Source: an uncultured Bacteroides sp.
GTDB taxonomy: Bacteria; Bacteroidota; Bacteroidia; Bacteroidales; Bacteroidaceae
DNA length: 10,877 nucleotides
Assembly (NCBI GenBank): GCA_905197435.1
Contig: CAJJYX010000110.1
Span: forward strand, 1-10,877
Direction of reading: 5' to 3'
Made by a program: the position numbers and the translations under genes. The notes under the pieces are model-generated. The model was not told the DNA's origin and did not search any database. It saw only the letters and a list, made by a program, of their open reading frames with translations. Every line of letters starts with the position of its first letter. The first letter of the stretch is position 1. This document shows positions 6,259-10,877 of the stretch, one piece after another.

Positions 6259-6301
6259 TGAGCCTGCACCATTTGTAAATAATGCAGATTATCATCCCGC
6301 T

Positions 6302-6315
6302 CGGTTTATAAACCG
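6302..6315. promoter_or_regulatory. Perfect 14-bp palindrome, possible operator
   Basis: CGGTTTATAAACCG is a perfect palindrome about 100 bp upstream of the nearest -7 box of pflB. Such sites commonly bind dimeric regulators. No regulator is identified, so this is suggestive only. Confidence 0.35.
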
Positions 6316-6413
6316 TATATAGAAAGAACCTTAATGCCTCTGTCCTTCCGGACATCCACTACCTAATAATAGTTATTTTATGCTGTTCAACATAAAAATA
6401 GAGTCGTTTCTTA

Positions 6414-6443
6414 TATATTTGCGGAATTTATTCAGTACTTTTG
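6414..6443 (+). promoter_or_regulatory. Two -7-like boxes upstream of pflB
   Basis: TATATTTG (6414-6421) and TACTTTTG (6436-6443) both match the Bacteroides TAnnTTTG -7 element. Neither has a TTTG at the expected 19-21 bp distance, which suggests weak or activator-dependent promoters. The start of pflB at 6493 leaves leaders of roughly 45-70 bases. Confidence 0.4.
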
Positions 6444-6492
6444 CGCGCTCTAAAGGATAACATTATCTAACCCACTAACAAAAACAAATTTT

Positions 6493-8721
6493 ATGGAATT
6501 GAACAAAACCTTTACCAATGGGCTTTGGAGCAAAGAAATCAATGTCAGTGATTTCGTCAGTAAAAACATCGCACCCTATACCGGAGATGCATCTTTCCTG
6601 CAGGGACCTACCGAACGTACCAAACGTATCTGGGACATCTGCCTGAAGGCTCTTGAAGAAGAAAGAAACAACAATGGCGTCCGTTCGCTGGACAATGCCA
6701 CCGTCTCTACCATTACTTCTCATAAAGCCGGGTATATTGATAAAGACAATGAACTCATCGTCGGTCTGCAAACCGATGAACTGTTGAAACGTTCCATCAA
6801 ACCTTTCGGGGGCATCAACGTGGTGGCAAAAGCATGCCGTGAAAACGGAGTGGAAGTGGACGATAAAGTAAAAGACATCTTCACCCATTACCGTAAAACA
6901 CATAATGACGGCGTGTTTGATGTATATACCGAAGAAATCCGTTCCTTCCGCTCATTGGGATTCCTGACCGGTCTTCCCGACAACTATGCCCGCGGACGTA
7001 TCATCGGTGACTACCGCCGACTGGCACTCTACGGCATCGACCGGCTTATCGAGGCCAAGCAAGAAGACCTGCACAACCTGACGGGACCCATGACCGAAGC
7101 CCGTATCCGTCTGCGTGAAGAGGTAGCAGAACAGATTAAAGCTCTGAAAGACATCAAAGTGATGGGCGAGTACTACGGGCTCGATCTCAGCCGCCCCGCA
7201 ACATCGGCGCAAGAGGCGGTGCAATGGGTATATATGGCTTATCTGGCTGCCGTGAAAGAACAAGACGGTGCTGCCATGTCATTGGGCAACGTGTCTTCGT
7301 TTCTCGACATCTTCATCGAATACGATTTGGCTCATGGCAAGATTGACGAAACGTTTGCACAAGAACTGATAGACCAGTTTGTCATCAAACTGCGCATGAT
7401 ACGCCAACTGCGCATGCAGTCATACAATGACATCTTTGCCGGAGACCCGACTTGGGTGACCGAAGCCATTGGCGGCCGTTTCAACGATGGGCGTGTGAAA
7501 GTGACCAAAACCTCTTTCCGTTTTCTGCAAACCCTATATAACCTCGGCCCTTCTCCCGAACCGAACATGACGGTACTGTGGAGCCCGGAACTGCCGGAAG
7601 GTTTCAAGGATTTCTGTGCCAAAGTTTCCGTAGATACGAGTTCCATCCAATACGAGAACGATAACCTGATGCGCGAAGTGCGTAACTGCGACGACTATGG
7701 CATCGCCTGCTGTGTGTCCTACCAGGCCATCGGAAAGCAAATACAGTTCTTCGGCGCACGCGCAAACCTTGCCAAAGCATTGCTGCTCGCCATCAACGGC
7801 GGACGATGTGAAAATACCGGAACCGTCATGGTGAAAGGCATCCCCGTACTGACCGGCAACACGCTGAAGTTCGAGGAAGTAATGACAAACTATAAGAAGG
7901 TACTGACTGAAATTGCCCGTGTATACAACGAAGCCATGAATATCATCCACTACATGCACGATAAGTATTATTACGAAAAAGCCCAGATGGCATTCATTGA
8001 TACCGACCCGCGCATCAACCTGGCTTATGGTGTGGCAGGACTTTCCATCGCCATCGACTCCCTCTCTGCCATCAAATATGCCAAAGTCACTGCCCGTCGC
8101 AATGACATCGGCCTGACGGAAAGTTTTGACATTGAGGGTGCTTTCCCTTGTTTCGGCAATAATGACGACCGCGTAGACCACCTTGGTGTGGATTTAGTCT
8201 ACTACTTCAGTGAAGAGCTGAAGAAACTGCCCGTCTACAAAAATGCCCGCCCCACCCTCTCATTGCTGACCATCACATCCAACGTGATGTATGGCAAAAA
8301 GACAGGTGCCACTCCCGACGGACGCGCCAAAGGCGTTGCCTTTGCTCCGGGTGCCAACCCCATGCACGGACGTGACAAGAACGGCGCCATCGCCTCCTTG
8401 AGCTCTGTAGCCAAATTGCGCTACCGCGACTCGCAGGACGGCATCAGCAATACGTTCTCCATTGTCCCCAAATCGCTGGGTCCGACACCGGAAGAACGTG
8501 TGGAGAACCTGGTAACCATGATGGACGGCTACTTCACTAAAGGTGCCCACCACTTGAACGTAAACGTACTGAACCGCGAGATGCTGGAAGATGCCATGGA
8601 GCATCCCGAAAAGTACCCGCAACTCACTATCCGTGTTTCCGGTTATGCCGTGAACTTCGTGAAGTTGAGCCGCGAGCATCAGTTGGAAGTCATCAGTCGT
8701 TCATTCCACGAAAGAATGTAA
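6493..8721 (+). CDS. pflB: Formate C-acetyltransferase (pyruvate formate-lyase)
   Basis: This 742-residue glycyl-radical enzyme converts pyruvate and CoA to acetyl-CoA and formate in the cytoplasm under anoxia. The length is close to that of E. coli PflB (759). The active-site cysteine pair is seen in [10 protein letters not shown] at Cys406-Cys407. The C-terminal glycyl-radical loop is RVSGYAVNF with Gly717. The [13 protein letters not shown] block before the cysteines and [17 protein letters not shown] near the C terminus are typical of true PFL rather than glycerol or choline lyases. The start at 6493 gives the normal family N terminus. The activating enzyme gene follows after one base, so the two form an operon. 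The long upstream region with repeats and a palindrome suggests elaborate control. No truncation or frameshift is visible. Confidence 0.97.
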   Translation: MELNKTFTNGLWSKEINVSDFVSKNIAPYTGDASFLQGPTERTKRIWDICLKALEEERNNNGVRSLDNATVSTITSHKAGYIDKDNELIVGLQTDELLKRSIKPFGGINVVAKACRENGVEVDDKVKDIFTHYRKTHNDGVFDVYTEEIRSFRSLGFLTGLPDNYARGRIIGDYRRLALYGIDRLIEAKQEDLHNLTGPMTEARIRLREEVAEQIKALKDIKVMGEYYGLDLSRPATSAQEAVQWVYMAYLAAVKEQDGAAMSLGNVSSFLDIFIEYDLAHGKIDETFAQELIDQFVIKLRMIRQLRMQSYNDIFAGDPTWVTEAIGGRFNDGRVKVTKTSFRFLQTLYNLGPSPEPNMTVLWSPELPEGFKDFCAKVSVDTSSIQYENDNLMREVRNCDDYGIACCVSYQAIGKQIQFFGARANLAKALLLAINGGRCENTGTVMVKGIPVLTGNTLKFEEVMTNYKKVLTEIARVYNEAMNIIHYMHDKYYYEKAQMAFIDTDPRINLAYGVAGLSIAIDSLSAIKYAKVTARRNDIGLTESFDIEGAFPCFGNNDDRVDHLGVDLVYYFSEELKKLPVYKNARPTLSLLTITSNVMYGKKTGATPDGRAKGVAFAPGANPMHGRDKNGAIASLSSVAKLRYRDSQDGISNTFSIVPKSLGPTPEERVENLVTMMDGYFTKGAHHLNVNVLNREMLEDAMEHPEKYPQLTIRVSGYAVNFVKLSREHQLEVISRSFHERM

Positions 8722-8722
8722 T

Positions 8723-9448
8723 ATGATAAACGTACACTCCTACGAAAGTATGGGAACATTCGACGGGCCGGGTCTCCGGCTCGTCGTTTTCCTGCAAGGA
8801 TGTCCGTTCCGCTGTCTGTACTGTGCCAATCCGGACACCATTGACGTGAAAGGCGGTACTCCCACCACCCCGGAAGAAATCCTGCAAATGGCTGTCAGCC
8901 AAAAAGCGTTCTTCGGGAAAAAAGGGGGCATTACCTTCTCCGGCGGTGAGCCTACCCTGCAAGCAGAAGCGCTGATTCCCCTATTCAAGGAACTGAAGGC
9001 GAACGGTATCCATATCTGCCTGGACAGCAACGGAGGCATCTGGAATGAAAAGGTGGAAGAACTCTTCAGGCTGACCGACCTTGTGCTGCTGGACATCAAG
9101 CAGTTCAATCCCGAACGTCACCGCACGCTGACGGGGCGAAGCAACGAACAGACACTCCGCACGGCTGCCTGGCTCGAAGGGCATGAACGCCCTTTCTGGC
9201 TGCGCTATGTACTGGTGCCCGGTTACAGCGACCCGGAAGAAGACATCCGCCTCCTGGGTGAAAGTCTTGGCAAATACCGGCAGATACAGCGGGTGGAAAT
9301 ACTTCCTTATCACCGCCTGGGTGTTCACAAGTACGAAGCTATGGGATGGGATTACAAGTTGAAGGAGGTGAAGGAAAATACTCCGGAACAACTGGAACGG
9401 GCAGAAAGACTGTTCAAAGAGTATTTCACGAATGTGATAACCAACTGA
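8723..9448 (+). CDS. pflA: Pyruvate formate-lyase 1-activating enzyme
   Basis: This 241-residue radical SAM enzyme installs the glycyl radical on PflB. The cluster motif CxxxCxxC is CPFRCLYC at Cys27, Cys31 and Cys34, preceded by the family sequence MGTFDGPGLRLVVFLQG (10-26). FSGGEPTLQ, near residues 73-81, is the SAM-binding GGE motif. LDSNGG (near 99-104) and LLDIKQFNPERH (near 116-127) are further activase features. The length is normal for the family (E. coli PflA is about 246 residues). The start codon lies one base after the pflB stop, so translation is probably coupled. A probable terminator hairpin follows the stop codon. Confidence 0.96.
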   Translation: MINVHSYESMGTFDGPGLRLVVFLQGCPFRCLYCANPDTIDVKGGTPTTPEEILQMAVSQKAFFGKKGGITFSGGEPTLQAEALIPLFKELKANGIHICLDSNGGIWNEKVEELFRLTDLVLLDIKQFNPERHRTLTGRSNEQTLRTAAWLEGHERPFWLRYVLVPGYSDPEEDIRLLGESLGKYRQIQRVEILPYHRLGVHKYEAMGWDYKLKEVKENTPEQLERAERLFKEYFTNVITN

Positions 9449-9462
9449 AAAAGCAAAAGACA

Positions 9463-9544
9463 AGGAGGTGTGTCAAAACTAAAATTCACTACGTGCGGCA
9501 TGACAGAATGAGATTGCCTATCAGAGTTTTGACACCTTCTTTTA
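9463..9544 (+). terminator. Long stem-loop after pflA, probable terminator
   Basis: GTGTCAAAACT (9470-9480) and AGTTTTGACAC (9525-9535) form an 11-bp perfect stem. With a 2-base bulge it extends outward to pair AAGGAG with CTTCTT, and it ends in TTCTTTT. The 44-base loop is long for a simple terminator. The arm sequence resembles intergenic hairpins I remember from Bacteroides genomes. Confidence 0.5.
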
Positions 9545-9601
9545 CATCTCGTACATCTTACCCACACCGTTTCCGCAGCCTCTATCTATACGAAACATAC
9601 C

Positions 9602-9644
9602 AGCACGATATGCCACTTGAAAAGTAATACACACTCGTGCTTTT
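9602..9644 (+). terminator. Weak second stem-loop between pflA and the envelope gene
   Basis: AGCACGA (9602-9608) and TCGTGCT (9635-9641) can pair, and TTTT ends the right arm on the plus strand. The 26-base loop makes it weak. The rest of the gap between 9545 and 9679 shows no gene. Confidence 0.25.
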
Positions 9645-9679
9645 CCGTGATTGCACAACAAAGCAACACGTGCTTACCA

Positions 9680-10877
9680 TCAATAAGTCAGACGGATACC
9701 AGCCTGTAAAGTGAAGTTACATGGGTCTTCTTTGCGTATGGTTTGTACCGACGAACCGTCATTGAAGAAATAAGAGACCCCCGGTTCCACATACAAGCCT
9801 ACCCTATTACTTATATTATACTGGGCACCGACAGCACCCATGACGGAAAGCTGTACCGGCTTCACTGTCTCACTCTCAGTACCAATCTTACCATACACAC
9901 ATTTTTCAATGGCACCACCAGCCGAAACATACACTGTAAAGTCCTTTGCATTTACAAAATTCCAGTTAGCCCGTACCGGGATGCCAATATAATGCAGCTT
10001 CTGGCTTATTTTCTCCGAACTGCCCTCGTATCTTACGTCAGAAGCAAGATAAGTATACGTCAGCCCGCTTTCCAAGGAAAAACCTTTTACTAAGTTTTTC
10101 CGTACCGAAACACCGAAGCTGAGCGGCTGTTTATGGTCAATATCTGCAATCTGCTTCTCACGTCTCTGAAGATAAGGCATACCGTCCTTGAAAACCAGCT
10201 CCTGCCCGTTGGGGATGGTAAGAATGCCATTGGCGGTAGATGATAAATCCACATTTCCACCATAAATGGGACTTCCAGGCGCGGAATCCGCCCACACATC
10301 TGCCTCTCCTTCATTTGGCAATGAAAAGCCTCCAGTATTTCCTACGGACAAACCAACGGCCCATCCTTTGGTATTTTTCCCTGAATTGTTTCTTTCCGGA
10401 AGTTGCAGTTTGTCCCGACCTGAAGGGCGATAGCGGTCTTTCCTTGTTTTCTCGGGTTCCTCTGTCTGCGCAACTGTTTCATGTACTGTATCTGCCACAA
10501 CCGGCTCTTCCACTTGACGTCCGGCAGTTTCATCTGTAGTTTCAACCGGCAATACTTCTTCCCGCTGTTCATCGACAACTGATATTTTGACAGATTGTGC
10601 AAGCAGAGAACGATTTGCCTCTTTATTGACAGCCGATGGATTACCATGTGCCCGATAAGCATTTTCTATGGAATTAGCACGCACAGCAGGTACTGTCTGT
10701 TCCGGCAATATATCCGGAGTTGCTGCCAAAGTGGGTACTGACGTACGTCTTACTTCATTCCCCACCGGACTCTGTAGCAACCACAGACTTACGGACGATA
10801 CGGCCACCAGCAGCACAGCCGCTGCAGCTACTGCCCAACGGCGGAAAAGCAACATCCTATGCGGCCTCCCGGCTACT
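9680..10877 (-). CDS. TM-anchored outer-membrane-type beta-barrel protein (5' end outside window)
   Basis: The frame stays open to the window edge (codons for VAGRPHR precede the ATG at 10855), so this is probably the 3' part of a longer gene and the real start lies beyond 10877. Counting from the ATG, residues 7-27 form one hydrophobic segment after Arg-Arg. Residues 28-160 are a polar, Pro/Glu/Thr-rich linker. Residues about 164-391 show alternating beta-strand patterns ending in FTLQAGIRLTY, a typical outer-membrane barrel ending with aromatic Tyr. In Bacteroidetes this architecture (short cytoplasmic part, TM helix, periplasmic linker, barrel) is common and often follows an ECF sigma factor gene, which would lie just outside to the right. 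The function is unknown. The stop TGA at 9680 and a normal barrel end argue that the C terminus is intact. Confidence 0.8.
   Translation of the reverse strand, partial: VAGRPHRMLLFRRWAVAAAAVLLVAVSSVSLWLLQSPVGNEVRRTSVPTLAATPDILPEQTVPAVRANSIENAYRAHGNPSAVNKEANRSLLAQSVKISVVDEQREEVLPVETTDETAGRQVEEPVVADTVHETVAQTEEPEKTRKDRYRPSGRDKLQLPERNNSGKNTKGWAVGLSVGNTGGFSLPNEGEADVWADSAPGSPIYGGNVDLSSTANGILTIPNGQELVFKDGMPYLQRREKQIADIDHKQPLSFGVSVRKNLVKGFSLESGLTYTYLASDVRYEGSSEKISQKLHYIGIPVRANWNFVNAKDFTVYVSAGGAIEKCVYGKIGTESETVKPVQLSVMGAVGAQYNISNRVGLYVEPGVSYFFNDGSSVQTIRKEDPCNFTLQAGIRLTY

Larger units (their letters stand above)
6017..6492. other. 476-bp non-coding region between tRNA-Ser and pflB
   Basis: I see no credible gene here. 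The region contains, from left to right, the 22-bp tandem repeats (6171-6258), a perfect 14-bp palindrome (6302-6315), a short 5-bp stem with a TTCC loop (TGTCC 6341-6345, GGACA 6350-6354), and two -7-like boxes before pflB. Its length and the density of symmetric elements suggest a regulated pfl promoter, possibly with a structured leader. No riboswitch family is recognisable. Confidence 0.5.

Noticed and set aside
7534..8679. Long minus-strand open frames inside pflB
   Set aside because: They are antisense to a well-conserved pflB frame and their products show no recognisable domain; they arise from codon bias on the coding strand.
6493..9448. Glycerol dehydratase or choline trimethylamine-lyase identity for the glycyl-radical pair
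   Set aside because: The adjacent Cys406-Cys407 pair and the short activase without an extra ferredoxin domain fit pyruvate formate-lyase and its activase.

Overview
The window looks like a Bacteroides-group (Bacteroidales) chromosome. Reasons: a MobV-type mobilization protein of the kind carried by Bacteroides mobilizable elements; a tRNA promoter matching the Bacteroides consensus (TTTG, 19 bp, TAnnTTTG); weak ribosome binding sites; and a TM-linker-beta-barrel envelope protein typical of the phylum. No database search was run. Family names come from motifs and memory.

Layout. (1) 1-207: a GC-rich, hairpin-dense, probably oriT-bearing leader, followed by a plus-strand MobV relaxase gene (208-1611). 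(2) 1758-4599: four closely packed minus-strand genes, transcribed in the order metallo-beta-lactamase-fold hydrolase, cupin, small DUF5131-like radical SAM protein, SPL-like radical SAM protein. The two radical SAM genes overlap by ATGA, and the pair matches what I remember as the 'radical SAM mobile pair'. A divergent AraC-family regulator (4736-5635) lies across a 136-bp region containing a 21-bp-spaced direct repeat. (3) 5785-6016: a minus-strand tRNA-Ser(UGA) with a consensus promoter and two tandem terminators. Its 3' end contains a 13-bp sequence that I remember as the NBU2 integration core. (4) 6017-6492: a 476-bp non-coding region with 22-bp tandem repeats, a 14-bp palindrome and two -7 boxes. 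(5) 6493-9448: pflB-pflA, pyruvate formate-lyase and its activating enzyme, with a hairpin after them. (6) 9680-10877: the 3' part of a minus-strand envelope protein gene whose start lies beyond the window.

Interpretation. The tRNA-Ser 3' end points left toward the mobilization and radical SAM genes, as expected if an NBU2-like integrative mobilizable element lies to the left with tRNA-Ser as one junction. The pfl operon and envelope gene to the right would then be ordinary chromosome. The integrase and second att copy would lie left of position 1 and are not seen. The most interesting part is the putative cargo: an AraC-controlled operon combining two radical SAM enzymes, a cupin and an MBL hydrolase. 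Its substrate cannot be told from the sequence.
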